DNA of 64,000 nt from RU20A sp042610495 (GCF_042610495.1 NZ_JBHGAP010000002.1:124001-188000), one strand, 5' to 3'; shown: positions 45,208 through 53,900, counted from the stretch's first letter. Notes: generated from the letters alone by a model not told the origin. Made by a program: numbers and translations.

Positions 45208-46377
45208 ATGTTCGACACGCTCCAGCCCCTGCCCGACGATCCGCTCCTTGCCCTGATCGGGCTCTACCGCAACGATCCGCGCGCCGACACGGTGGATCTC
45301 GGTGTCGGCGTCTATCGCGACGAGGCGGGCCGGACCCCCGTCATGCGGGCGGTGAAGGAGGCCGAGCGCCGGCTTGTCGAGGGGCAGGAGAGCAAGTCCT
45401 ATCTGGGGCTTGAAGGCGACCTCGTCTTCCTCGACCATCTCTGGGCGCTGGTGGCGGGCGATCAGGCGACCGTCCGGGCCTCGGCCGGTGTGCAGACGCC
45501 CGGCGGCTCCGGCGCGCTGCGCCTTTCCGCCGATCTCGCCGCCCGGCTCGGAAGCCGGCGCGTGCATCTCGGCCTTCCCGGCTGGCCCAACCATGCGGCG
45601 ATCTTCAAGGCCGCCGGCCTCGATGTCGTCACCTATCCCTTCTTCGACATCCCCACCCAGCGCGTGCTGATCGAGGACATGCTGGCCGCCTTCGAAAAGG
45701 CGGAGAAGGGCGATGCGGTGCTGCTGCATGCCAGCTGCCACAATCCCTCCGGCGCGGCGCTGTCCGATGCCGACTGGAAGGCGGTTGCCGAGGTGGTGGC
45801 GCGTCGCGGCCTGCTGCCCATCATCGACATCGCCTACCAGGGTTTTGGACGCGGCCTCGAGGAGGATGCGGCGGGACTGCGCACCATGATCGCAACCGTC
45901 GAGGAAGCGCTCATCTGCGTCTCCTGCTCCAAGAGCTTCGGCATCTACCGGGACCGGACGGGCGGCGCCTTCGCGGTCGGCCGCTCGGCGCAGGCGGTCG
46001 CGATTGCCCGCATGCATCTCGGCGCGCTCGCCCGCACCAGCTATTCCATGCCGCCGGACCATGGCGCGGCCGTGGTGCGCACCATCCTCGCCGACGCCGC
46101 GCTGACGGCGGACTGGAAGGCGGAGCTGGAGGAGATGCGCCAGCGCATTCTCGGCCTGCGCCGTATCCTCGCCGATGGCCTGCGCGGCCGCTGGCAGGCG
46201 CTCGGCGCCATCGCGGAGCAGGAGGGCATGTTCTCGCTCCTGCCGCTGACGGAGGCGCAGGTGCTCGCCGCCCGCCACGACCACGGCATCTACATGCCGG
46301 CCTCCGGGCGCATCAACATTGCGGGTCTGGCAACGGCGCGGGCGGCGGATGTCGTCCAGCGCATCGCGTCCCTCTGA
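45208..46377 (+). CDS. Aromatic amino acid aminotransferase (TyrB/AspC-type class I)
   Basis: PLP aminotransferase of 389 residues. The Schiff-base Lys242 lies in CSCSKSFGIYRDRTGG; HNPSG 178-182 and Asp207 in PIIDIAYQGFG complete the cofactor pocket, and the N-terminus MFDTLQPLPDDPLLALIGLYRND with LGVGVYRDEAG is that of the AspC/TyrB group. Either aspartate or aromatic acids may be the preferred substrate. The ATG at 45208 gives the family N-terminus; a GTG at 45184 is the alternative. Divergent from an Lrp-type regulator. Confidence 0.9.
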   Translation: MFDTLQPLPDDPLLALIGLYRNDPRADTVDLGVGVYRDEAGRTPVMRAVKEAERRLVEGQESKSYLGLEGDLVFLDHLWALVAGDQATVRASAGVQTPGGSGALRLSADLAARLGSRRVHLGLPGWPNHAAIFKAAGLDVVTYPFFDIPTQRVLIEDMLAAFEKAEKGDAVLLHASCHNPSGAALSDADWKAVAEVVARRGLLPIIDIAYQGFGRGLEEDAAGLRTMIATVEEALICVSCSKSFGIYRDRTGGAFAVGRSAQAVAIARMHLGALARTSYSMPPDHGAAVVRTILADAALTADWKAELEEMRQRILGLRRILADGLRGRWQALGAIAEQEGMFSLLPLTEAQVLAARHDHGIYMPASGRINIAGLATARAADVVQRIASL

Positions 46378-46389
46378 GGCGGGCGCAGC

Positions 46390-47034
46390 ATGGCGATCTC
46401 CTCTCCCGATGCGGCGGCCGAGGTGGCCGACACCCGGCCGCTGCGCCACCGGCTTTATGAAGACGCGATCGCCATGCTGGTCGGCACGCTCTTCGTCTCG
46501 CTCGGCATGACGCTTTACTCCAAGGCCATGCTGCTGGTCGGCAGCACGGCGGGCCTGTCCCTGCTGCTGCAATATCTGAGCGGTTACGGCTTCTGGGTGA
46601 TCTTCTCGGTCGTCAACCTGCCCTTCTACATTCTCGCCGTGAAGCGCATGGGCTGGCGCTTTGCGCTGCGCACCTTTGCGGCCGTCAGCCTCGTCTCGCT
46701 GTTTTCGGCCTTCACGCCGCACTGGATCGACGTGGCGCGGCTCGACCCGCTCTATGCCACCATCATCGGCGGGTGCCTCTCTGGTACGGGGCTTCTCATC
46801 CTCTTTCGCCACCGCACCGGGCTTGGCGGCATCAATATCCTCGCGCTCTACCTGCAGGACCATTTCGGCATCCGTGCCGGCTATTTCCAGCTCGCCGTCG
46901 ATCTCGCCATCCTCTCCGCCTCCATGCTGGTGCTCTCGCCGCAAAACATCGCGCTCTCCGTGCTGGGCGCAGCCATCGTCAACATGACGCTCGCCATCAA
47001 CCACCGTCCCGAGCGCTATATCGGCATCACCTGA
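46390..47034 (+). CDS. YitT-family membrane protein
   Basis: 214 residues with five or so membrane helices: DAIAMLVGTLFVSLGMTLYSKAMLLVGSTAGLSLLLQYLSG fits the YitT N-terminus with its TGG-like loop, and GGINILALYLQDHFGI follows later. The DUF2179 cytoplasmic tail of many YitT proteins is absent. Function unknown. It begins 12 bases after the aminotransferase, so the pair is likely co-transcribed. Confidence 0.82.
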   Translation: MAISSPDAAAEVADTRPLRHRLYEDAIAMLVGTLFVSLGMTLYSKAMLLVGSTAGLSLLLQYLSGYGFWVIFSVVNLPFYILAVKRMGWRFALRTFAAVSLVSLFSAFTPHWIDVARLDPLYATIIGGCLSGTGLLILFRHRTGLGGINILALYLQDHFGIRAGYFQLAVDLAILSASMLVLSPQNIALSVLGAAIVNMTLAINHRPERYIGIT

Positions 47035-47112
47035 GCCTTCCCGCCGGTCGCGTCTTTCCCCGCGCGCCCGGCGCGGCTATTCCTGTCGTCGGACAGCATG
47101 AAGGAGTGTGCG

Positions 47113-47466
47113 ATGACGGTGACCATCTACGGGATCAAGGCCTGCGACACGATGAAGAAGGCGCGGGCCTGGCTGGACGGGCACGGCGTCGCCTACCGCT
47201 TCCATGACTACAAGGCGGAAGGCATTTCCGAGGCCGCGCTGTCCCGCTTCGTCACGTCGCTCGGCTGGGAAACGGTTCTGAACCGCGCCGGCACCACGTT
47301 CCGCAATCTGGACGAGGCCGACAAGCAGGATCTGACTGCGGAGAAGGCGATCCGCCTGATGGCCGCGCAGCCCTCGATGATCAAACGGCCGATCCTCGAG
47401 CGCGACGGCACGCTCACCGCAGGCTTCAAGCCGGAGGTCTATGCCGGCCTCTTCGGCAAGGCCTGA
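47113..47466 (+). CDS. ArsC/Spx-family reductase (YffB-like)
   Basis: 117-residue thioredoxin-fold protein with a single active Cys11 in GIKACDTMKKARAW, then YRFHDYKAEGIS and the cis-Pro loop IKRPILERDG. Members include arsenate reductases and glutathione-dependent YffB proteins; no ars operon is present, so arsenate detoxification is not implied. GAAGGAG upstream fixes the start. The ybaK gene begins three bases after the stop. Confidence 0.87.
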   Translation: MTVTIYGIKACDTMKKARAWLDGHGVAYRFHDYKAEGISEAALSRFVTSLGWETVLNRAGTTFRNLDEADKQDLTAEKAIRLMAAQPSMIKRPILERDGTLTAGFKPEVYAGLFGKA

Positions 47467-47469
47467 CCC

Positions 47470-47943
47470 ATGTCGAAGAGCACGCGCGCCACGCTTGCGC
47501 TCACCGCCGCCGGGGTCAGCTTTACCGTGCTGGCCTATGACTACGATCCGGATGTCAGCCGCATCGGCCTTGCGGCGGCCGAGGCCATCGGCGAGCACCC
47601 GTCGCGCGTGCTGAAGACCCTCATGGCGGAGGTGGACGGCAAGCCGGTCTGCGTCGTCGTTCCCTCCGACCGCGAGGTCAGCATGAAGAAGCTCGCCAGC
47701 GCCTTCAACGGCAAGTCGGCCGCGATGATGAAGCCGGCAGCGGCGGAGAAGCTCACCGGCTATGTCGTCGGCGGCATCAGCCCCTTCGGCCAGAAGAAGA
47801 AGGTGCCGACGGCCATCGAGGCCGAAGCCATGGCGCACGGGAGCGTGTGCATGAATGGCGGCCAGCGCGGGCTGCAGGTCCGGCTTTCGCCGCAGGATGC
47901 CGTGACGGTGCTCGCTGCCGTGGTGGCGCCGCTCGTCGCGTGA
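47470..47943 (+). CDS. ybaK: Cys-tRNA(Pro) deacylase, YbaK/EbsC type
   Basis: 157 residues of the YbaK fold: THLALTAAGV-like N-terminus (STRATLALTAAGVSFTVLAYDYDP), VLKTLMAEVDGKPVCVVVPSDREVSMKKLA with the active-site Lys, and VGGISPFGQKKKVPTAIE. The enzyme removes Cys mischarged on tRNA-Pro. It overlaps nothing but follows the ArsC-like gene by three bases; the operon probably continues to the M29 aminopeptidase 74 bases on. Confidence 0.92.
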   Translation: MSKSTRATLALTAAGVSFTVLAYDYDPDVSRIGLAAAEAIGEHPSRVLKTLMAEVDGKPVCVVVPSDREVSMKKLASAFNGKSAAMMKPAAAEKLTGYVVGGISPFGQKKKVPTAIEAEAMAHGSVCMNGGQRGLQVRLSPQDAVTVLAAVVAPLVA

Positions 47944-48017
47944 GCGGGCCGAGCTTCATTTTCGCCGCAAAGCGCTCTACATCTCCTTCCCAACAGTCAA
48001 TCCGCAAGGGGCAAGCC

Positions 48018-49271
48018 ATGACCATCCAGTCGCAGATCAAATCCGCCGTCGATCCCGTCAAGCTCGAGAAACTCGCGGAAGTGGCGGTCAAGGTGGGCCT
48101 TGGCCTCAAGCGCGGGCAGGATCTCGTCATGACCGCGCCCATTGCCGCCCTGCCGCTTGCCCGCCTCATCACCAAGCACGCCTATCTCGCCGGCGCCGGC
48201 CTCGTCACCACCTTTTATGCCGACGAGGATGCGACGCTTGCCCGCTACGCCCATGCGCCGGACGAAAGCTTCGACCGTGCCAGCGCCTGGCTCTACGAGG
48301 GCATGGCGAAGGCCTATGCGGATGGCGCCGCGCGCCTTGCCATTTCCGGCGACAATCCGATGATGCTGGCCGCGCAGGATCCGGCCAAGGTCGCCCGCGC
48401 CAACCGCGCCATGTCGGTCGCCTACAAGCCGGCACTCGAAAAGATCTCCAACTTCGACATCAACTGGAACATCTGCTCCTATCCGAACCCGACCTGGGCC
48501 AAGCTCGTCTTCCCGAACGACCCGGAAGATGTGGCGGTCACCAAGCTGGCCGAAGCCATCTTCGCGGCCTCGCGCGTCGATCGCGACGATCCGGTCGCGG
48601 CCTGGGCGGAGCACAATGGCGAACTGGCCAAGCGCTCCGCCTGGCTGAACGAGAAGCGCTTCGATGCCCTTCACTTCACCGGCCCCGGCACCGATCTGAC
48701 GGTAGGGCTTGCCGATGGCCACGAGTGGCATGGCGGCGCCTCCACCGCCAAGAACGGCATTACCTGCAACCCGAACATTCCGACCGAAGAGGTCTTCACC
48801 ACGCCGCATGCGCTGAAGGTCGAGGGCCATGTCTCCTCCACCAAGCCGCTCTCCCACCAGGGCACGCTGATCGACAATATCCAGGTCCGCTTCGAAGGCG
48901 GCCGGATCGTGGAAGCCAAGGCCAGCAAGGGCGAGGAAGTCCTGAACAAGGTGCTCGACACGGACGAGGGCGCGCGGCGCCTCGGCGAAGTGGCGCTGGT
49001 GCCGCATTCCTCGCCGATCTCGGCTTCGGGCGTGCTCTTCTACAACACGCTCTTCGACGAAAACGCCTCCTGCCACATCGCGCTCGGCCAGTGCTATTCC
49101 AAGTGCTTCCTCGATGGCGCCAACCTCTCGCAGGACCAGATCACCGCGCAGGGCGGCAATTCCTCCCTGATCCACATCGACTGGATGATCGGCTCCGACA
49201 AGGTCGACATCGACGGCGTCGCCGCCGACGGCAGCCGCGTGCCGGTCATGCGCAAGGGCGAGTGGGCGTAA
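48018..49271 (+). CDS. M29-family metallo-aminopeptidase (aminopeptidase T-like)
   Basis: 417 residues matching the M29 (AmpS/PepS) family: KLAEVAVKVGLGLKRGQDLVMTAPI, YADEDATLARYAHAPDESFD, the metal ligands in NIPTEEVFTTPH (Glu, Glu, His) and the end GGNSSLIHIDWMIGSDKVDIDG. Hydrolyses N-terminal residues from peptides in the cytoplasm. AAGGGGCAAGCC precedes the ATG at 48018; the frame continues upstream through ybaK antisense material and is not coding there. A perfect palindromic repeat lies downstream. Confidence 0.93.
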   Translation: MTIQSQIKSAVDPVKLEKLAEVAVKVGLGLKRGQDLVMTAPIAALPLARLITKHAYLAGAGLVTTFYADEDATLARYAHAPDESFDRASAWLYEGMAKAYADGAARLAISGDNPMMLAAQDPAKVARANRAMSVAYKPALEKISNFDINWNICSYPNPTWAKLVFPNDPEDVAVTKLAEAIFAASRVDRDDPVAAWAEHNGELAKRSAWLNEKRFDALHFTGPGTDLTVGLADGHEWHGGASTAKNGITCNPNIPTEEVFTTPHALKVEGHVSSTKPLSHQGTLIDNIQVRFEGGRIVEAKASKGEEVLNKVLDTDEGARRLGEVALVPHSSPISASGVLFYNTLFDENASCHIALGQCYSKCFLDGANLSQDQITAQGGNSSLIHIDWMIGSDKVDIDGVAADGSRVPVMRKGEWA

Positions 49272-49399
49272 CATCGCCGGAGGGAGCGAAAACCCCCACC
49301 ACGACCGATGGGGTGGACCTCATGGAAGGCGACCTTAACCGCCTCCGTCATCAACTCTGTCTGTGGGACACGGTTGATTGAAGCCATGCTCCACTCCTG

Positions 49400-49482
49400 C
49401 GTCATCCTCGGGCTTGACCCGAGGATCCACGCGGCGTCCGCATGCGTGGCTGTGGATCCTCGGGTCAAGCCCGAGGATGACG
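49400..49482. repeat. Perfect palindromic intergenic repeat (31-bp arms)
   Basis: Arms 49400-49430 and 49452-49482 are exact reverse complements over 31 bases, around a 21-base centre. The arm core CGTCATCCTCGGGCTTGACC is the kind of element found in many copies in rhizobial and related genomes. A degenerate copy is at 34146-34228. Both are between genes. It can fold into a long hairpin in RNA. Confidence 0.85.
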
Positions 49483-49567
49483 GCAGTCGGGATTGCCGGA
49501 CTGCCCCACCGCGAAGCGACAGGCGCCGTTGACCGGTATTGCCGCGCCGGGCACAGCTACCCCTGCC

Positions 49568-49600
49568 AAACCCCGTCCACCCCGGACGGGGTTTTCTTTT
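49568..49600 (+). terminator. Rho-independent terminator upstream of the cupredoxin gene
   Basis: Ten-bp stem AACCCCGTCC / GGACGGGGTT, 5-base loop, then TTCTTTT. It ends the transcript from the M29 aminopeptidase region and insulates the cupredoxin gene 88 bases downstream. Confidence 0.8.
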
Positions 49601-49688
49601 ATCCCGAGCACGCGCCCGCATTCAGCGGGGAGTCAGCCTTGGTCGGCAGAAACGCACCATCAACCGCCCCACAGAAAGGCACAGACTC

Positions 49689-50117
49689 ATGAAACGGATT
49701 GCAATCCTGACGCTCGCCGCCGCGCTCGCCGCTGTCGCCGCCCCGGCCTTTGCCGCGGGCACGATGATCAACGTCGTCGAAACCGGCGAAGGCGGCCAGC
49801 CCATGGGCCTGAAGCTCGAGCCCGCGACCGTGAAGGCCGGCCCCGCCACCTTCCACGTCCACAATGATGCGATGACGGAAGAGCACGAGATGATCGTCGT
49901 GAAGCTGAAGTCGCCGGACGACAAGATCCCGCTCAACACCGCCAAGCACCGCGTGGACGAGAAGAAGCTGAAGAGCCTCGGCGAAGTCGCCGACCTCAAG
50001 CCCGGCAAGGACGGCGAGCTCAGCGTCGACCTGAAGCCCGGCACCTACCTCGTCTTCTGCAACATCAAGGGCCATTACGAAGCCGGCATGCAGAACAAGC
50101 TGACGGTCACGAAGTAA
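49689..50117 (+). CDS. Periplasmic cupredoxin (plastocyanin/azurin-like)
   Basis: 142 residues. Signal peptide 1 to about 23 (ending AFAAG). The mature chain has type 1 copper ligands in the expected spacing: His66 in TEEHEMIV, then Cys124, His129 and Met134 in FCNIKGHYEAGM. It resembles small cupredoxins that pass electrons in the periplasm or bind copper for delivery. No adjacent oxidase or copper gene shows its partner. Monocistronic: a terminator upstream and a hairpin downstream. Confidence 0.9.
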   Translation: MKRIAILTLAAALAAVAAPAFAAGTMINVVETGEGGQPMGLKLEPATVKAGPATFHVHNDAMTEEHEMIVVKLKSPDDKIPLNTAKHRVDEKKLKSLGEVADLKPGKDGELSVDLKPGTYLVFCNIKGHYEAGMQNKLTVTK

Positions 50118-50134
50118 GGCGCTCGGCATCACTT

Positions 50135-50169
50135 AGCCCCCCGGGAAGATGAGTTTTTTCTGGGGGGCT
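50135..50169 (+). terminator. Hairpin after the cupredoxin gene
   Basis: AGCCCCCC / GGGGGGCT 8-bp stem with a 19-base loop that itself contains six T. The T-run is in the loop, not after the stem, so termination is uncertain. Confidence 0.4.
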
Positions 50170-50289
50170 TCCGAGAACGAAGCTCAGGCTCGCACGCGGC
50201 CTGCTTCAGCGCGTCGCCACGAAACACTTTTTAATTGATGTTTTCCTCAATAGACGCGATGGTTGCATCGCTAAAATGGGGGATATGTC

Positions 50290-51081
50290 ATGCCGCAACT
50301 GCCAAATCCGCAATCGACACTGAGAGAACTGCTGAAGGTCGATCACACGACTGCCATCTTCCTGATGGCCACAATGACCATCCTCGCGATTGTAGGCGCT
50401 TTCGCCGCATTCAACATCGACGCCTGGACATTGCTTCTCTACGGTCTTGTAAGTCTTATTCTGACTTTCCTTTTCACGGTCATCGCTGCGATCGTTGCAT
50501 CGAGGGCGACGCGTCAGATTTTAGGCTGGATCGTCTTGGCCCTTGCCCTTGCCTGGCTTTTCCTGACCGCAGCCGGCGGCCTCTTCAATCCAGTAACCGG
50601 ACTGATTGCATCCATTTTCGAAAGCAGGACACCACCTGTCTGGCTGAAGGGAATTGAATGCTGGGTGCGTCCGCTTGAGAACTGCACCAAGGTGCAGGAT
50701 ACGATTGCAACCTCGGATGCCGCCCCAGCCATCAAACCGGTCGATGAGGCTGAAGCTCCTGCAACGACACCCGCCGCCGCAGTCGACAAGTCAAAATACA
50801 CAATCTACGTCCAGTTTGCCGGCTACCAGCGCCAAACGGTGATCGATGCGGCAAAAGCGCTTCAGGCTGCCGGCTGGAAGGTTCAGGGGGCTGCGCAAGG
50901 CGGCCAGCGCCTTGCCGCGGCGGCCGGCCTGTCGCAGGTGCGCTATTCTGCCGATGCCGACAAGGCGGCCGCCGAGCTGCTGGCCAGTGACATCAACCAG
51001 ACCGGCATCAAGGGCGGCGTCGCGGCAACGCAGAACCCGGTGATCGTCCCCGGCGTTCTGGAAATCTGGATCGGACAGTAA
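50290..51081 (+). CDS. Membrane protein with a SPOR/LytR_C-like C-terminal domain, function unknown
   Basis: 263 residues. Three hydrophobic helices (about 20-41, 46-70, 77-98) occupy the N-terminal part; a loop with two Cys (124 and 132, ECWVRPLENC) follows; then a Pro/Ala/Thr-rich linker 140-166; and a compact C-terminal domain 169-262 (YTIYVQFAGYQR, AAKALQAAGWKVQG, VRYSADADKAAAELLA, PGVLEIWIG) that looks like the small alpha/beta SPOR or LytR_C fold. The LEIW ending recalls C-terminal domains of signalling and cell-wall proteins, but this is recognition by eye. I do not know a function. The N-terminal half is less GC-rich (50461-50520 is 55%). Isolated: no operon partner. Confidence 0.75.
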   Translation: MPQLPNPQSTLRELLKVDHTTAIFLMATMTILAIVGAFAAFNIDAWTLLLYGLVSLILTFLFTVIAAIVASRATRQILGWIVLALALAWLFLTAAGGLFNPVTGLIASIFESRTPPVWLKGIECWVRPLENCTKVQDTIATSDAAPAIKPVDEAEAPATTPAAAVDKSKYTIYVQFAGYQRQTVIDAAKALQAAGWKVQGAAQGGQRLAAAAGLSQVRYSADADKAAAELLASDINQTGIKGGVAATQNPVIVPGVLEIWIGQ

Positions 51082-51147
51082 AGGCCGGCATGGCTCAGTC
51101 GGGAGAGCGCTGACGCGGGATGGCCGGCGCTCTCTTCCCCTGCCGCA

Positions 51148-51738
51148 TCAAATGCGGGAGAGCATGGCCCGCACGCGGGCAAGGTGCGCTGTGCGCTTTT
51201 CCGCGCTGGCGCGGTCCATGTCGTGCAGGGTCAGCATGCGGAAGCGCGCATTCTTCATGCAGGCCATGGCCAGGCCCCGTTTCAGCAGGCGGCGGACGGG
51301 ATTGCCCATATGGAGGTGGACGATCCACCAGGGCGAGCCGGTCGTCGTCAGCACATGGAAGAAGCGGATATGGTCGAGTTTCGGGCGAATGCGGCCCGCC
51401 TCCGGGTCGGGATCGAAGGCGACACCGGGCACGAAGAGCCGGTCGATGAAGCCTTTCAGGATCGCTGGCAGATTGAACCACCATTGCGGAAAGACGAAAA
51501 TCAGCCCTTCGGCGGCCTGCAGCCGCGCGATCAGCTCTTCCGTCCCGTCCGGTCTGTAGGTCGGCGTCATGTAGCTTGCGCGCTCGCTGCAGGAGAGGCG
51601 TGGGTCGAAGGCCTCGCCATGGAGATCAAGGAAATCCACCGTATGGCCGCCGGCCACCAGCGCCGCGCGGGCTTCCGCTGCCACGGCAGCCGCGAAGCTG
51701 TCTGGCAGCGGATGGGCCAGCACGATCAGGACCCGCAT
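51148..51738 (-). CDS. Flavodoxin-fold NAD(P)H-dependent oxidoreductase
   Basis: 196 residues of the NQO1/MdaB-type flavodoxin fold: VLIVLAHPLPDSFAAAVA, LDLHGEAFDP, the FMN loop GLIFVFPQWWFNLPAILKGFIDRLF and LTTTGSPWW. Probably reduces quinones or other electrophiles by two electrons. Its ATG overlaps the xseA stop by one base (TGATG), so it is translationally coupled to xseA. Confidence 0.88.
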   Translation of the reverse strand: MRVLIVLAHPLPDSFAAAVAAEARAALVAGGHTVDFLDLHGEAFDPRLSCSERASYMTPTYRPDGTEELIARLQAAEGLIFVFPQWWFNLPAILKGFIDRLFVPGVAFDPDPEAGRIRPKLDHIRFFHVLTTTGSPWWIVHLHMGNPVRRLLKRGLAMACMKNARFRMLTLHDMDRASAEKRTAHLARVRAMLSRI

Positions 51739-53366
51739 CAGAAAAGACTGCCCTGATCGGTCGGCGTTGCCGTCTTCGGCTTCTTCGGCCGGGTTGATGC
51801 CGGCGTGGGTACGCTGGCGGTGCCCTGGGCAGAGGGGGCGCCGGACACGGGATCGGCACTGCCTTCGCCGGCCACCGCCTCCACCGTGCCGTCATGGAAG
51901 ACGATGGCGAGCCGGTCTCCGGCGGTCACGGTGGCGGCGGCCTTCACCGGCTGGCCGGCCGCGTCGCGCACCAGCGCATAGCCGCGCTTCAGCACATTCT
52001 TGTAGGAAAGCGATTCCAGCATGCGCAGTTGCGCCTTCACGCGGTCGCTTCGCCGGCTCAGGAAGGCTGCCATCGCGGTCTGGCCGCGCGCATCGAGGCT
52101 GCGCAGCCGATCGTGCTGGCGGCCGATCTGGCCTTCGAGGCGCGGCGGAAAGGCGCGCAGCGCGGCGGCAGAGCCGGCAAGGCGCGTGCCGAGCCGGGTC
52201 ACCAGCCGTTCCGTGGAGCGATCCGCCCGCGTGACCGCGTCGGCGACGCGCTGGCGGCGGCGCACGAGGTGTGTCTCGAGGATTTCCGGCCGCACATGGC
52301 CGGCCACCCGCTCGAAGCTGCGGCGCTTGTTCAGCGTATTCAGCGACAGGCCGCGCCCGAGGCCTGCGGCGGCCTCGTCGAAGCGGCGGCGCGGCAGGGC
52401 GAGCAACTGGTCGAGCGAGGGAAGCGCACGGGCAAGCGCCCGCACCGCCTGCCGGCGCATCTCCATCTGCCGGAGGCCTGCCGCCTGCAGCCGCGCGCCG
52501 AGCGCCGCAACCTCGGCTTCCAGCTCCGCCTTCACCGGCACGGCCATTTCGGCCGCGCCCGTCGGCGTCGGCGCGCGGCGGTCGGCGGCGTGGTCGATCA
52601 GCGTCCAGTCCGTTTCATGGCCGACGGCGGAGATCAGCGGAATGGCGGAGGCTGCGGCGGCCCGCACCACGGCCTCGTCGTTGAACCCCCAGAGATCTTC
52701 CAGGCTGCCGCCGCCGCGCGCCACGATCAGCACATCCGGCCGCGGCAGGCCGGTGGTGCCATCGAGCGCATTGAAGCCGGCGATGGCATTGGCCACTTCG
52801 TCGCCCGAGCCCTCGCCCTGCACCCGCACCGGCCAGACCATCACATGCACGGGGAAGCGATCGGCGATGCGGTGCAGGATATCGCGGATAACGGCGCCGG
52901 TCGGCGATGTCACGACGCCGATCACGCGCGGCAGGAAGGGCAACGGCTTCTTGGCAGCCGCATCGAACAGGCCCTCGGCGGCGAGCTTGCGGCGGCGCTC
53001 TTCGAGCAGCGCCATCAGCGCGCCCGCACCGGCCGGCTCCAGGGTCTCGATGACGATCTGGTATTTGGAGGAACCGGGGAAGGTCGTGACCTTGCCGGTG
53101 GCGATCACCTCCATGCCCTCTTCCGGGCGGAAGCGCAGGCGCGAGAACGTGCCCTTCCAGATCACCGCATCGATCCGGGCGCGATCGTCCTTCAGCGCGA
53201 AATAGGCGTGTCCGGAGGAATGCGGGCCGCGATAGCCGGAGATTTCGCCGCGCACGCGCACCTGGTCGAACGCCTGCTCCACGGTCCGCTTGATGGAACC
53301 GGAAAGCTCGGAGACCGAGTATTCCGCAAGGTTGGTCGGCGAATCAGCATCGAAGAGCGCACTCAT
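51738..53366 (-). CDS. xseA: Exodeoxyribonuclease VII large subunit
   Basis: 542 residues: N-terminal OB-fold (EYSVSELSGSIKRTVEQAFDQVRVRGEISGY), the nuclease domain (PFLPRVIGVVTSPTGAVIRDILHRI, ARGGGSLEDLWGFNDEAVVRAAA, SAVGHETDWTLIDHAADRRAPTPTGAAEMAVP), a long coiled-coil and a C-terminal barrel. It is somewhat longer than the E. coli protein, with an added Ala/Pro/Thr-rich tail ending TPTDQGSLF. ExoVII degrades single-stranded DNA in repair. The small subunit is not in the window. Confidence 0.96.
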   Translation of the reverse strand: MSALFDADSPTNLAEYSVSELSGSIKRTVEQAFDQVRVRGEISGYRGPHSSGHAYFALKDDRARIDAVIWKGTFSRLRFRPEEGMEVIATGKVTTFPGSSKYQIVIETLEPAGAGALMALLEERRRKLAAEGLFDAAAKKPLPFLPRVIGVVTSPTGAVIRDILHRIADRFPVHVMVWPVRVQGEGSGDEVANAIAGFNALDGTTGLPRPDVLIVARGGGSLEDLWGFNDEAVVRAAAASAIPLISAVGHETDWTLIDHAADRRAPTPTGAAEMAVPVKAELEAEVAALGARLQAAGLRQMEMRRQAVRALARALPSLDQLLALPRRRFDEAAAGLGRGLSLNTLNKRRSFERVAGHVRPEILETHLVRRRQRVADAVTRADRSTERLVTRLGTRLAGSAAALRAFPPRLEGQIGRQHDRLRSLDARGQTAMAAFLSRRSDRVKAQLRMLESLSYKNVLKRGYALVRDAAGQPVKAAATVTAGDRLAIVFHDGTVEAVAGEGSADPVSGAPSAQGTASVPTPASTRPKKPKTATPTDQGSLF

Positions 53367-53497
53367 GGGTCCAATGTGGCGCTCCCGACGCCGGGAAACC
53401 AGTGCGCAGGCTGCGGGTCAACAGAGGTTTTTATGCCCCTCGGTCCACCGCCCGTCGAGGCCGGCCAGACTGGAGGCCCAACCGAGAGGATCTTTCC

Positions 53498-53761
53498 ATG
53501 CCTGACCGCTTTTCCGCCAATGCGTCTTCGCTCACCGCCCCCGCCAGTCACGGCTTCGCCATCACGCCCGGCGACACGGCCGACCTGCCCGAAACGACCC
53601 GCGCCATCTATGTCGGAGCCGGCGGAACGGTCACGGTCCGGCTTGCCTCCGGCGCGACGGTGACGCTGGCCGATGTTCCGGCCGGCAGCCTGCTGCCGCT
53701 GCGTGCCGACCGCGTGCTCTCCACCGGCACCACGGCGGCGAGCCTGGTTGGCCTTTCCTGA
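53498..53761 (+). CDS. Spike base protein of the RCAP_Rcc01079 (GTA/phage) family
   Basis: 87 residues: MPDRFSANASSLTAPASHGF, AITPGDTADLPETTRAIYVG, GGTVTVRLASGATVTLADVP and AGSLLPLRADRVLSTGTTA. This is the pattern of the head-spike base protein first named from the Rhodobacter gene transfer agent (Rcc01079). GAGAGGA upstream fixes the start. No capsid, tail or other GTA gene is adjacent, so it is an orphan. It may be a phage or GTA relic, or a domesticated structural protein. Divergent from xseA; a hairpin without a T-tract follows. Confidence 0.72.
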   Translation: MPDRFSANASSLTAPASHGFAITPGDTADLPETTRAIYVGAGGTVTVRLASGATVTLADVPAGSLLPLRADRVLSTGTTAASLVGLS

Positions 53762-53789
53762 GCCGGCACCGGAGACACGCCAAAAGTGT

Positions 53790-53816
53790 GCGCTGCAATC
53801 TCAGATATTGCAGCGC
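53790..53816. repeat. Stem-loop after the spike base protein gene
   Basis: Perfect 10-bp stem GCGCTGCAAT / ATTGCAGCGC with a 7-base loop. No T-run follows, so it may terminate poorly or protect the 3' end of the mRNA. Confidence 0.55.
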
Positions 53817-53900
53817 AGCGAATCACTGGCGTTACCGGGCGTTGTCTCCCTGCTGCCCGCGCAAGGGCCAGATTTAACCTCTGCGACTTCAGTCGATCTG

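Noticed and set aside
53498..53761. Full gene transfer agent or prophage cluster around the spike base protein
   Set aside because: Neighbours are xseA, a tiny membrane protein and metabolic genes; no capsid, portal, terminase or tail gene is present.
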